23,825 nucleotides of DNA, from positions 1 to 23,825 of the IMG/VR virus record IMGVR_UViG_3300042397_002155, one strand, 5' to 3'. This document shows positions 16,704-23,350 of the stretch, piece by piece. Positions within the stretch are counted from its first letter, which is position 1. The number at the start of each line of letters is the position of its first letter. This DNA is from a virus. Both the position numbers and the translations under genes were made by a program. A model generated the notes under the pieces. The model saw nothing but the letters and a program-made list of their open reading frames with translations. It did no database searches and had not been told where the DNA came from.

Positions 16704-16960
16704 TGAATCAACAAGAAATTAAAAATGCTTTGCACTCAAATGTTTGTACTGTTACTTTTACAAAAGTAAATGGTGAAGAGCGAGTAATGCAATGTACTCT
16801 CAAAGAAGACCTTCTCCCTGCTCAAATTGATCTAGAAGAAACTATTGAAAAGAAAACAAAAACACCTAACCCAGATGTTCTTGCGGTATATGATGTTACA
16901 GCTGAAGGCTGGCGTTCATTCCGTTGGGATTCGCTTAAAGATTTTAAAGTGGAGCAATAA
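16700..16960 (+). CDS. DUF2693-like small protein, 86 aa
   Basis: CTVTFTKVNGEERVMQCTL...LAVYDVTAEGWRSFRWDSLKDF reads as the small SH3-like/WYL-like domain often annotated DUF2693 in phages: two beta hairpins with a conserved WRSFR. Coupled to the kinase by ATGA; an in-frame second ATG lies 3 bp on. Function unknown. Confidence 0.7.
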   Translation: MMNQQEIKNALHSNVCTVTFTKVNGEERVMQCTLKEDLLPAQIDLEETIEKKTKTPNPDVLAVYDVTAEGWRSFRWDSLKDFKVEQ

Positions 16961-17914
16961 ATGAGTATGATTTATAAAGGTGAGGTTGTAGAAACCGAGC
17001 TATCTAAAAATTCTATGGGCGGAACAGAAATGATGCGAAAGCGCCTTCTTAGTACGGTTCAAAAAGAATTGTTAGAAGGTTATGCAATCCACTTTTCAAG
17101 ACCTCGTGACATTCCTAAAGATGTAAAAAATATTATGTATTGTCATGATCTTGCAGAAGATCCAGAAAACAAGGTCTTGATGGAAGACGGTTGGAAGCAA
17201 TTCGATCATTTTGTTTTTGTGTCCTCGTGGCAGCGTGATCAGTATATTCGATTGTTTCAAATCCCGTATTCTAAATGTTCTGTTATTCCTAATGCTATTG
17301 AAAAGCGTTATGAAGCAAAAGAAAAAGATACAACAGGCACTATTCGATTTATCTATCATACTACACCACATCGTGGTCTAGAACTTGTATTTCCTATTAT
17401 AGATGCGCTGTCTCGGGAATATCCGAATATTCATCTAGATGTTTATTCGTCTTTTGCAATTTACGGTTGGGCTCAACGCGATGAACCATACGCTAAATTG
17501 TTTGAACAGATCAAAGCACATCCTAATATGACTTATCATGGTGCAGTTCCTAATGAACAAGTTCTTCAAGCATTAGATAATGCGCATATTTTCTTGTATC
17601 CAAACATTTGGAAAGAAACCTCTTGTATTGCTTTGATTGAAGCTATTCGTAGTGGATTGCTATGTATTCATCCAAACTTTGGTGCTTTACCTGAAACTGC
17701 AGCAAATGCTACAATCATGTATGATTATACAGAAGATACGGCAGATCATGCTAATCTAGCTTACGCTGTTACGAAAAGCGTCTTAGAGCATCAGAAAAAC
17801 GATCCCAATTTCCTTACAAGATTCACCCGTTCAGACCGCTTTGGTTTAGTTCCTAACGACATCAACAGCTTTTCTAACTCGTGGACAAAACTATTACGCC
17901 AGAAATACCAATAA
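16961..17914 (+). CDS. GT4-type (GT-B fold) glycosyltransferase
   Basis: 317 residues. MGGTEMM at the N-terminus (nucleotide-sugar loop), MYCHDLAEDP, FVFVSSWQRDQYIRLF and VIPNAIEKRYE as in family 4 glycosyltransferases; the donor-binding ETSCIALIEAIRSGLLCI (EX7E motif) followed by PNFGALPET. Cytosolic. Directly follows the 86-aa gene. Transfers a sugar from a nucleotide or similar donor; acceptor could be phage DNA bases, virion protein or host glycan. The GalE-like epimerase at 649 might feed it (inference). Confidence 0.85.
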   Translation: MSMIYKGEVVETELSKNSMGGTEMMRKRLLSTVQKELLEGYAIHFSRPRDIPKDVKNIMYCHDLAEDPENKVLMEDGWKQFDHFVFVSSWQRDQYIRLFQIPYSKCSVIPNAIEKRYEAKEKDTTGTIRFIYHTTPHRGLELVFPIIDALSREYPNIHLDVYSSFAIYGWAQRDEPYAKLFEQIKAHPNMTYHGAVPNEQVLQALDNAHIFLYPNIWKETSCIALIEAIRSGLLCIHPNFGALPETAANATIMYDYTEDTADHANLAYAVTKSVLEHQKNDPNFLTRFTRSDRFGLVPNDINSFSNSWTKLLRQKYQ

Positions 17915-17917
17915 AGG

Positions 17918-17959
17918 TTGACATTTCAGTTTACATGTGTTATAATTAACATGTAAACT
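17918..17959 (+). promoter_or_regulatory. promoter with operator-like inverted repeat on the -10 box
   Basis: TTGACA 17918-17923, 17 bp, TATAAT 17941-17946. AGTTTACATG (17928-17937) and CATGTAAACT (17950-17959) form a perfect 10-bp inverted repeat centred on the -10 box. As the -10 is not transcribed this cannot act as an RNA hairpin, so a dimeric repressor site is the likely reading. Confidence 0.75.
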
Positions 17960-17981
17960 AACTTAAACATTAAAGAATATT

Positions 17982-18842
17982 ATGGCAATCCTAGTTGATT
18001 ATAATCAAGTTATCCTAGCTTCACTTTTTGCAAGCATCGGTAACCACACTGATGTAGCAGCAGACGAGAACATCATTCGTCATATGTTCCTTAACTCTTT
18101 GCGTTCTAACCGCAAAAAGTTTTCTGCAGAATATGGCGAAATCGTTATTTGTGCTGACGGTAAAAATACTTGGCGCAGAGAAGCATATCCGTATTACAAA
18201 GCTAATCGCAAAAAGTCTCGCGACGAATCTGGTATGGATTGGAATGCTTTGTTTGAAATTATGAATAACATTCGTGGTGAACTGCGAGAATTCTTTCCAT
18301 ATAAAGTAGTTCACATTGATCATTGCGAGGCCGACGACATTATTGGTACAGTATGTAACACCTTTGGATCTGAATTGAATATTGGTGCTGAAAAGTTCCT
18401 TATTCTGTCTGGTGATAAAGACTACATCCAACTGCAAAAATACGCTAACATTCATCAATACGATCCTATTCGTAAGCGTTGGTTGCGTACAGATCAACCT
18501 GATCAATTTTTGCAAGAACATATTATCAAAGGTGATACTGGTGACGGTGTACCTAATATTCTCTCTGCTGATAACTGTCTTGCTGTTGGCGAGCGACAAA
18601 AAGCAATGACACAAAAGCGTCTAGATTTGTACAAGCAAGGTACGGATAAAATGGATGAAGAAACACTGCGACGTTTCTACCGTAACAAAATGATGATTGA
18701 TCTTTCGCAAATTCCACAAAAATATCAAGATCAGATTCTAGACGAATACAACCAAGAAAAAACGGTTGGCCGTGAGCAACTTTTCAACTTCTTTATTAAA
18801 AAGAAGTTGAAACATCTTATTACTGATTTACAGGACTTTTAA
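17982..18842 (+). CDS. rnh: phage RNase H / 5'-3' exonuclease (T4 Rnh family)
   Basis: 286 residues (T4 RNase H 305). FEN/5'-nuclease fold with its acidic metal ligands: AILVDYNQV, GEIVICADGKNTWRREAYPYYKANRK, DHCEADDIIGTV, FLILSGDKDYIQL and KGDTGDGVPN. Removes RNA primers and flaps from lagging-strand fragments during phage replication. The operator-like promoter upstream suggests regulated expression; Shine-Dalgarno motif is weak. The DUF6433-like gene follows by 1 bp, as near rnh in T4-like phages. Confidence 0.92.
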   Translation: MAILVDYNQVILASLFASIGNHTDVAADENIIRHMFLNSLRSNRKKFSAEYGEIVICADGKNTWRREAYPYYKANRKKSRDESGMDWNALFEIMNNIRGELREFFPYKVVHIDHCEADDIIGTVCNTFGSELNIGAEKFLILSGDKDYIQLQKYANIHQYDPIRKRWLRTDQPDQFLQEHIIKGDTGDGVPNILSADNCLAVGERQKAMTQKRLDLYKQGTDKMDEETLRRFYRNKMMIDLSQIPQKYQDQILDEYNQEKTVGREQLFNFFIKKKLKHLITDLQDF

Positions 18843-18843
18843 A

Positions 18844-19269
18844 ATGGCAGTAAGAATTTCTATCACAGAAATCATTCAAAGCGCAGCTGAAAAGAAAACA
18901 ACTGAAGAAAAAGTTGATTTTCTTCGTAAAAATGATAATCCAGCACTTAGAATTGTGCTAAAATATACATATGATAACGCGATTGAGTTTTTGATTCCGA
19001 ACACACCTCCACCTTGGGAGAAAAACGAATACGAAGACGAAGCAAAAAGTCTTTTATTTAGAGAAGCTCGTAAATTAAGAATGTTCATTAAAAACGGCGG
19101 ATATGATAGTTTAAATAAAGTCAAGCGCGAACAGCTGTTTATTAGTCTTTTAGAAGATGTTGATAATGATGACGCAGATACTCTCTGCCAAATGATTAGC
19201 AAGAAGCCTTTTAAAGGACTTACTAAAAAGACTATTGAAGAAGCATTTCCTAATCTAATTGAATCGTAA
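18844..19269 (+). CDS. DUF6433-like protein, 141 aa
   Basis: ITEIIQSAAEKKTTEEKVDFLRKNDNPALRIVLKYTYDNAIEFLIPNTPPPWEKN... then EARKLRMFIKNGGYDSLNKVKREQLFISLLEDVDNDDADTLCQMISKKPFKGLTKKTIEEAFPNLI. This is the sequence pattern of a small helical protein (DUF6433) that sits beside RNase H in T4-like phages. Role unknown; its constant neighbourhood suggests replication or late transcription. Immediately downstream of rnh. Confidence 0.78.
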   Translation: MAVRISITEIIQSAAEKKTTEEKVDFLRKNDNPALRIVLKYTYDNAIEFLIPNTPPPWEKNEYEDEAKSLLFREARKLRMFIKNGGYDSLNKVKREQLFISLLEDVDNDDADTLCQMISKKPFKGLTKKTIEEAFPNLIES

Positions 19270-19285
19270 TAAAGGCAGTACGTAA

Positions 19286-19465
19286 ATGAGTAATGGCATC
19301 AAAAAATTCCGTGAAACATGGGAAGATGATGAGTGGGGTTCTGATGATTCTCCTTCCAGAAAAAGAAAAGAAAGAACAAAAGAGCAGCGTAAAAAAGCTC
19401 GAGATCAGAAGCTTTCTGACCGTTGGTATGATGACGACATGAAAATAAAGCGAAAAAAGAAGTAA
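19286..19465 (+). CDS. highly charged small protein, 59 aa
   Basis: MSNGIKKFRETWEDDEWGSDDSPSRKRKERTKEQRKKARDQKLSDRWYDDDMKIKRKKK: an acidic start, a basic middle and an acidic-basic end, likely disordered. In T4 the next genes after rnh/dsbA are 33 and 59; this one is shorter than gp33 and similarity is not evident. Ends just before inverted-repeat element copy 4. Confidence 0.55.
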   Translation: MSNGIKKFRETWEDDEWGSDDSPSRKRKERTKEQRKKARDQKLSDRWYDDDMKIKRKKK

Positions 19466-19491
19466 AAAGTGTATCTTTTTTGACACACTTT
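19466..19491. terminator. inverted-repeat element copy 4 / terminator hairpin
   Basis: AAAGTGTATC-T6-GACACACTTT, the exact reverse complement of the inner 26 bp at 12193-12218. In this orientation there is no T-run behind the stem on the plus strand. Confidence 0.7.
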
Positions 19492-19502
19492 CGCAAAAGT
19501 AG

Positions 19503-19531
19503 TGTACATTTGTTCTGAAATGATGTATAAT
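19503..19531 (+). promoter_or_regulatory. promoter
   Basis: TGTACA 19503-19508, 17 bp, TATAAT 19526-19531. The spacer and -10 (TTGTTCTGAAATGATG + TATAATTAAT) recur unchanged in the promoter at 19878. Confidence 0.68.
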
Positions 19532-19560
19532 TAATTATATTCAGAAACAAAGGAGCTTTT

Positions 19561-19872
19561 ATGAAATACGCAAACCACTTCGGATACAGTGATGTTAACC
19601 CTTTTGAAATCGTTCGTAAAGTCTCAGACAAAACGATCGAAATTCGTGAAATGAATGCAGTTCGTGACGAATCAGTAAAGATGGAGTTTGTTGTTGGTGG
19701 CTTCTCAGCTCACTGCACAAATCAACGTGATCAAAAGTGGGATATTTCATCTGATGAAACTGCTCCAGTTGTTCGAATTCGATTCAGCAAAAACCGTGGA
19801 TGGCAAGATAAACACGGTCGCCGATTCGATCTGGCGGAAAAACCAGTGAAATTTTACGACTATAACTTCTAA
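19561..19872 (+). CDS. conserved-type phage protein, 103 aa
   Basis: RBS AAAGGAG before ATG 19561. MKYANHFGYSDVNPFEIVRKVSDKTIEIREMNA...GGFSAHCTNQRDQKWDISSDETAPVVRIRFSKN..W.D..GRRF...PVKFYDYNF. I recall this 'HFxYxDxxPFE... HCTNQxxQKW... VKFYDYNF' pattern as a small beta-rich phage protein of unknown function. Single-gene unit with its own promoter. Confidence 0.72.
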   Translation: MKYANHFGYSDVNPFEIVRKVSDKTIEIREMNAVRDESVKMEFVVGGFSAHCTNQRDQKWDISSDETAPVVRIRFSKNRGWQDKHGRRFDLAEKPVKFYDYNF

Positions 19873-19877
19873 AACTG

Positions 19878-19906
19878 TTGACAATTGTTCTGAAATGATG
19901 TATAAT
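19878..19906 (+). promoter_or_regulatory. sigma70-like promoter
   Basis: TTGACA 19878-19883, 17 bp, TATAAT 19901-19906; its spacer and -10 copy those of the 19503 promoter. Confidence 0.87.
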
Positions 19907-19935
19907 TAATCATAGATTGAAAAAAGGCACAAATC

Positions 19936-20103
19936 ATGAATATGTACACTAAACACATTGCAGCTCTTTTGAAAATTACCATCGAACAAGCTTTGAAAGT
20001 ACAAGCTCGGATGGAAGGCAACGGAGTTGATTTTTCAGAAGTTTCTACCCGCACTTTCAACAAAGAAGCTAAAGCAGCTGCTCAAGAAATTGGAGTTAAA
20101 TAA
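19936..20103 (+). CDS. hypothetical protein, 55 aa
   Basis: ATG 19936. MNMYTKHIAALLKITIEQALKVQARMEGNGVDFSEVSTRTFNKEAKAAAQEIGVK, mostly helical, hydrophilic. Coupled to the next gene by TAATG. No family recognised. Confidence 0.6.
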   Translation: MNMYTKHIAALLKITIEQALKVQARMEGNGVDFSEVSTRTFNKEAKAAAQEIGVK

Positions 20104-20333
20104 TGATCACTAATCGCAACGACACAATCGAACTGATCTTGGAACATGCTATCCAACAAGGTTCTTACTCACAATTCTACATGAATCGATTGTCAGCAAT
20201 GAATGATGCTGAACTTAATATGGAACTTGAACGTATCGAAAACATCGCGGTTTATGGTGTTGCAGATTACGGATTTGTTGATGTAGGTGGAATGACTTAT
20301 GACGAAGTTCGTAATCTTTCTAGAGGTGACTAA
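20103..20333 (+). CDS. hypothetical acidic protein, 76 aa
   Basis: MITNRNDTIELILEHAIQQGSYSQFYMNRLSAMNDAELNMELERIENIAVYGVADYGFVDVGGMTYDEVRNLSRGD: three helices by eye, Met-rich. Coupled on both sides by TAATG overlaps, so translated as part of the 19936-20761 set. Confidence 0.6.
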   Translation: MITNRNDTIELILEHAIQQGSYSQFYMNRLSAMNDAELNMELERIENIAVYGVADYGFVDVGGMTYDEVRNLSRGD

Positions 20334-20761
20334 TGAATAACATCATAGTAAACGGTGGAAAACGTTCAGAACGTGACATCGTAGAGCATGCCGTTTATTG
20401 GTGCGTTCAAAAAATGATGCCAAAAATTAAAACGCTTGATATAGAAGTAACCATCTTAAAGCTTGATGACGCTTTTGGCTATTGTTTATGTGAAGATAAA
20501 CGTACTTTTCAACTTGACATCAAAAAAGGTTTAACTCTTTATGACTTGATTAGTACTGTTTGCCATGAAATGACTCATGTAAAACAATACGTCCGTGGCG
20601 AACTTAAAGAAGTTAATTATGGCGCTAAGTGGAAAGGTAAGCTATTTAAAGATAGTATGGCATATGCAAAAATGCCTTGGGAAAAAGAAGCATTTGACCT
20701 AGAAAAAGAGTTAACATTTAAATGCTTTGAAGAAATTAGTTTTACATTTCATAATCAATAA
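20333..20761 (+). CDS. SprT-like zinc metalloprotease
   Basis: 142 residues. STVCHEMTHVKQYVRG carries the HExxH zinc motif (H78, E79, H82) and MPWEKEAFDLEKEL supplies a likely third ligand Glu, the arrangement of SprT/minimal gluzincin proteins. The N-terminal half (YCLCEDKRTFQLDIKKGLTLYDLIS) is the preceding beta sheet. Phage versions are common; substrate unknown, possibly DNA-bound proteins as in cellular SprT/Spartan. No signal peptide. Confidence 0.8.
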   Translation: MNNIIVNGGKRSERDIVEHAVYWCVQKMMPKIKTLDIEVTILKLDDAFGYCLCEDKRTFQLDIKKGLTLYDLISTVCHEMTHVKQYVRGELKEVNYGAKWKGKLFKDSMAYAKMPWEKEAFDLEKELTFKCFEEISFTFHNQ

Positions 20762-20790
20762 ATAAAGCTAAATAACATATAGGAAAGCAA

Positions 20791-21054
20791 ATGGAAAACC
20801 TAACTCTATCAGAAATTAATCAACTTATTGTAGAAGCAGGTGGTGCTGTTGTAGCAGAAACTGCTGAATTTAGACAAATTAATGCTTCAGGCGAAGCATC
20901 ATATCGTATTACTTATCCGGGTTCAAGCACAGTTATGCAAATGAACTCTGAGGGATCGATGGAAGAAATTACAAGCGATACAACTACGAATACTATTTTC
21001 GTTACTGCAAAAGAAGATGGTGGATTCAGGGCAAGTATCAATAGTTTACTCTAA
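20791..21054 (+). CDS. hypothetical protein, 87 aa
   Basis: AGGAAAGC before ATG 20791. MENLTLSEINQLIVEAGGAVVAETAEFRQINASGEASYRITYPGSSTVMQMNSEGSMEEITSDTTTNTIFVTAKEDGGFRASINSLL, Ser/Thr-rich and beta-strand-like in its second half, as in small virion or decoration proteins, but no family is recognised. Last gene before the terminators. Confidence 0.6.
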   Translation: MENLTLSEINQLIVEAGGAVVAETAEFRQINASGEASYRITYPGSSTVMQMNSEGSMEEITSDTTTNTIFVTAKEDGGFRASINSLL

Positions 21055-21058
21055 ACAA

Positions 21059-21078
21059 AAATGCCCCTAAGGGCATTT
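21059..21078 (-). terminator. terminator for the minus-strand gene
   Basis: AAATGCCC/GGGCATTT with loop CTAA. Reading the minus strand, the stem is followed by a T-rich stretch (complement of AAACAAAA). Confidence 0.75.
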
Positions 21079-21087
21079 CTAAGAATT

Positions 21088-21112
21088 GGCTAGGATTTTC
21101 CTAGCCTTTTTT
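21088..21112 (+). terminator. terminator for the plus-strand genes
   Basis: GGCTAGG/CCTAGCC, loop ATTTT, then TTTTTT. Back to back with the minus-strand terminator, insulating two converging operons. Confidence 0.88.
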
Positions 21113-21452
21113 ATTCATTTTTATTAGTACTCTTGTATGCATCAGCACCAAAGAATGCAGCAACTAAAGCTGAAATAGCAATAAAGTATGTTGGCGCAAT
21201 ATCACCAATAATGCCAGCAGCTGTATCTAAACCTAGGAATGAAGTAACCATGATTGTTGTTGGATATAGTAGCATACCAAACAATGCGAACCATGTCATT
21301 TTGCGCATAGCATCGCGTTGAGCATCTTGATCTTCTAAAGTTTTACGTTTAAACTCTAGATGCATGTCCATTTCTGATTGGCTAATGTGACCATCTTCAT
21401 TAGCGTCCATGCCTTCAACTGCAGTTGAGTCAATTGTTTTTCTCGTTGCCAT
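21111..21452 (-). CDS. EF-hand plus two-helix membrane protein, holin candidate
   Basis: 113 residues, the only minus-strand gene in the window. N-terminal DANEDGHISQSE is a complete 12-residue EF-hand-type calcium loop; then a charged helix (MHLEFKRKTLEDQDAQRDAMRK) and two membrane helices (MTWFALFGMLLYPTTIMVTSFLGL and APTYFIAISALVAAFFGADAY). RBS AGGGGAT. Two-helix proteins with an ending like this occur in T4-like cyanophages; holin is one possible reading, but a structural or regulatory membrane protein is equally open. Transcribed from the bidirectional late promoter at 21510. Confidence 0.72.
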   Translation of the reverse strand: MATRKTIDSTAVEGMDANEDGHISQSEMDMHLEFKRKTLEDQDAQRDAMRKMTWFALFGMLLYPTTIMVTSFLGLDTAAGIIGDIAPTYFIAISALVAAFFGADAYKSTNKNE

Positions 21453-21509
21453 ATATATCCCCTGTAAATTTACGGTTTAAATACATAACAAAGAACCTCA
21501 CACTATAAC

Positions 21510-21521
21510 TATTTATAAATA
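21510..21521. promoter_or_regulatory. bidirectional T4-type late promoter (palindrome)
   Basis: TATTTATAAATA is a perfect 12-bp palindrome that presents TATAAATA on both strands (plus 21514-21521, minus 21517-21510). It lies between the divergent genes at 21452 (minus) and 21589 (plus), 58-68 bp from each start. Confidence 0.72.
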
Positions 21522-21588
21522 ACAGTATTGGATCATTAGATCTAATCAAATCAAAACAAATAAATGCTAATAGTCAAAGGAGACGAAG

Positions 21589-21783
21589 ATGGCAATAAAA
21601 ATCAATAGTACTGTAGTGATTAACAATTCTCGTCAATTGGAAAATATCACAGAAGCCGATGTAACTACTGACGCAACAATCAATCAGGCGATTAAAAATC
21701 AACTTAATGTTCTTAGAATCTATGATTCTACTGGAACTGAAGTTAGAACGCTTTGGTGTGCCGCTACTACAGCCGTATCTTAA
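21589..21783 (+). CDS. small structural-type protein, 64 aa
   Basis: AAAGGAGACGAAG before ATG 21589. MAIKINSTVVINNSRQLENITEADVTTDATINQAIKNQLNVLRIYDSTGTEVRTLWCAATTAVS: the MAIKINxTxVIxxSRxLxNI start is typical of short phage tail/fibre-associated proteins. First gene of the rightward late operon. Confidence 0.65.
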   Translation: MAIKINSTVVINNSRQLENITEADVTTDATINQAIKNQLNVLRIYDSTGTEVRTLWCAATTAVS

Positions 21784-21800
21784 TTTAAGGGGTAATACTT

Positions 21801-22766
21801 ATGGCTGTTCGTAGACCGATCGTTTATGACGATCGACCAACCGGTTTTCACATCTACCAATTAAGTGATACGGAAATTACATCTATTATTGATGGCACCG
21901 CGGAAGATGCTTATTATGCCAATCCGGCAACTACGTTAACTGTTGTAGGTTCAGGTGGCAATTTAGCCGGTTTGCCAATGACCGATACTCGCTATCAAGC
22001 CGGTGGTGCTACTTCAAGAGTAGATAGATTTTCTACAGAAGCTGAAACGCCAGACATTTCAATCGTTACTGTAAACTATTCTAGAATTAGTCAAACAATT
22101 TTTACCGGATCAATTCCAGCTAATACAAGTAATTTAAGATGGCCCGTCTATTTAGACGGTAGTAATAACATAAGAGCCATGACTACCACTGACTTTTATG
22201 ATACTTTTGTGGTGCCTTCACTAGCTCGTATTAATAGCGCTACTTCTGGTTCACCTACTGGAATTACTAACGATTATATTATTAATACATCAACAACTCT
22301 TACAGGTTATACGTTAGTTTCTAGTACACCAGTATTTACTGATACTCGCGCAGATACATCACTTTATACTGCAGGTGGTATTGCAGAAACACAAGATCAA
22401 CCTGCCACTATTAATAACTATTATCTTCATCAAAATGGTGGCGCAGCATATAATGATCCTGGTTTTATGCCATTGTATTTTGATGCTGGTACTGAGCAAC
22501 TACGCACATACACACAAGCGACATGGAGAGCAACTCTTGGTCCAATGTTACAATATTATAAAGCCCAGTCGGGAAGTACGGTATCTTATAGCATTAATGG
22601 AACAGGCACTACGATGGGAACTATTATGCTGAACACAATACTTTCGCCTACTGGCACTGGATATACACAAAACTTTGTTAATGTTGACGATTATCGTACA
22701 CAAGAATTTCCAAACGGCACTGTAATTACAGCAAACACCTATGAATTGAAGAAAACTACTATATAA
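21801..22766 (+). CDS. putative virion structural (fibre- or tail-type) protein, 321 aa
   Basis: Rich in Thr, Ser, Gly, Tyr and Asn with few Lys, as in fibre, collar or baseplate proteins: GSGGNLAGLPMTDTRYQAGGATSRVDRF, SGSPTGITNDYIINTSTTLTGY, SPTGTGYTQNFVNVDDYRTQEFPNG. Repeating beta-strand segments of about 70-80 residues with 'DTRYQAGG' and 'DTRADTSLYTAGGI' similar to each other suggest an internal duplication. RBS AAGGGG. Late promoter context supports a virion role; exact part unknown. Confidence 0.7.
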   Translation: MAVRRPIVYDDRPTGFHIYQLSDTEITSIIDGTAEDAYYANPATTLTVVGSGGNLAGLPMTDTRYQAGGATSRVDRFSTEAETPDISIVTVNYSRISQTIFTGSIPANTSNLRWPVYLDGSNNIRAMTTTDFYDTFVVPSLARINSATSGSPTGITNDYIINTSTTLTGYTLVSSTPVFTDTRADTSLYTAGGIAETQDQPATINNYYLHQNGGAAYNDPGFMPLYFDAGTEQLRTYTQATWRATLGPMLQYYKAQSGSTVSYSINGTGTTMGTIMLNTILSPTGTGYTQNFVNVDDYRTQEFPNGTVITANTYELKKTTI

Positions 22767-22777
22767 GGAAATACATA

Positions 22778-23332
22778 ATGTCATTATTTAATGGAAAAAT
22801 AGTAGAAGCTCGTTACATGGACGCAGAATACTCTATAGTGGAAGTATTATATGAAAGTGATGACGGGAAAGTTTATTCGTACGCTCTTAGACCAGATCCA
22901 GAAAATGAAGAATGGAAAGATTTAGTTGCAGACGGTTGGGATCAAGATAAATTAATAGAGCAAACTGTCGCATATAAAAAAGCAGCATCTGGTTCTTTTG
23001 CTGCACAAGTTAATGCTGCGGCAAAAGCACTAGTAGATCAGTTGCTTGCGCAAAAGTCAGATTCGCAATCAGAGTTTGATGTATTGTCATTAGCAAAATT
23101 AAGTAATTTAAATGCTGAAGAATACGAAAAAAGAAAAGAAGCTGAATTAGAAGGTCAAAACGTTTACAACTTTATCATGGATAAAAACTCAGATAAAGAC
23201 GAGTTGTTTAAATTTAAAATGTGGGCATTAGACTTAGATTTTGTTAAGAGTAAAGATAAAGAAACTAAGTCTGCTTTACGTAAAGTGCAAAGTATTTTAG
23301 AAGGTCTATCAATGCTTAATAACATGAAATAA
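22778..23332 (+). CDS. hypothetical protein, 184 aa
   Basis: AAGGAAATACATA before ATG 22778. MSLFNGKIVEARYMDAEYSIVEVLYESDDGKVYSYALRPDPENEEWKDLVADGWDQDKLIEQT... then an Ala-rich helix (AASGSFAAQVNAAAKALVDQLLAQ) and a long charged helical end. Acidic overall. Likely part of the late operon, perhaps assembly or virion-internal; no family is recognised. Confidence 0.65.
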   Translation: MSLFNGKIVEARYMDAEYSIVEVLYESDDGKVYSYALRPDPENEEWKDLVADGWDQDKLIEQTVAYKKAASGSFAAQVNAAAKALVDQLLAQKSDSQSEFDVLSLAKLSNLNAEEYEKRKEAELEGQNVYNFIMDKNSDKDELFKFKMWALDLDFVKSKDKETKSALRKVQSILEGLSMLNNMK

Positions 23333-23350
23333 TATTGATGAACTTATATT

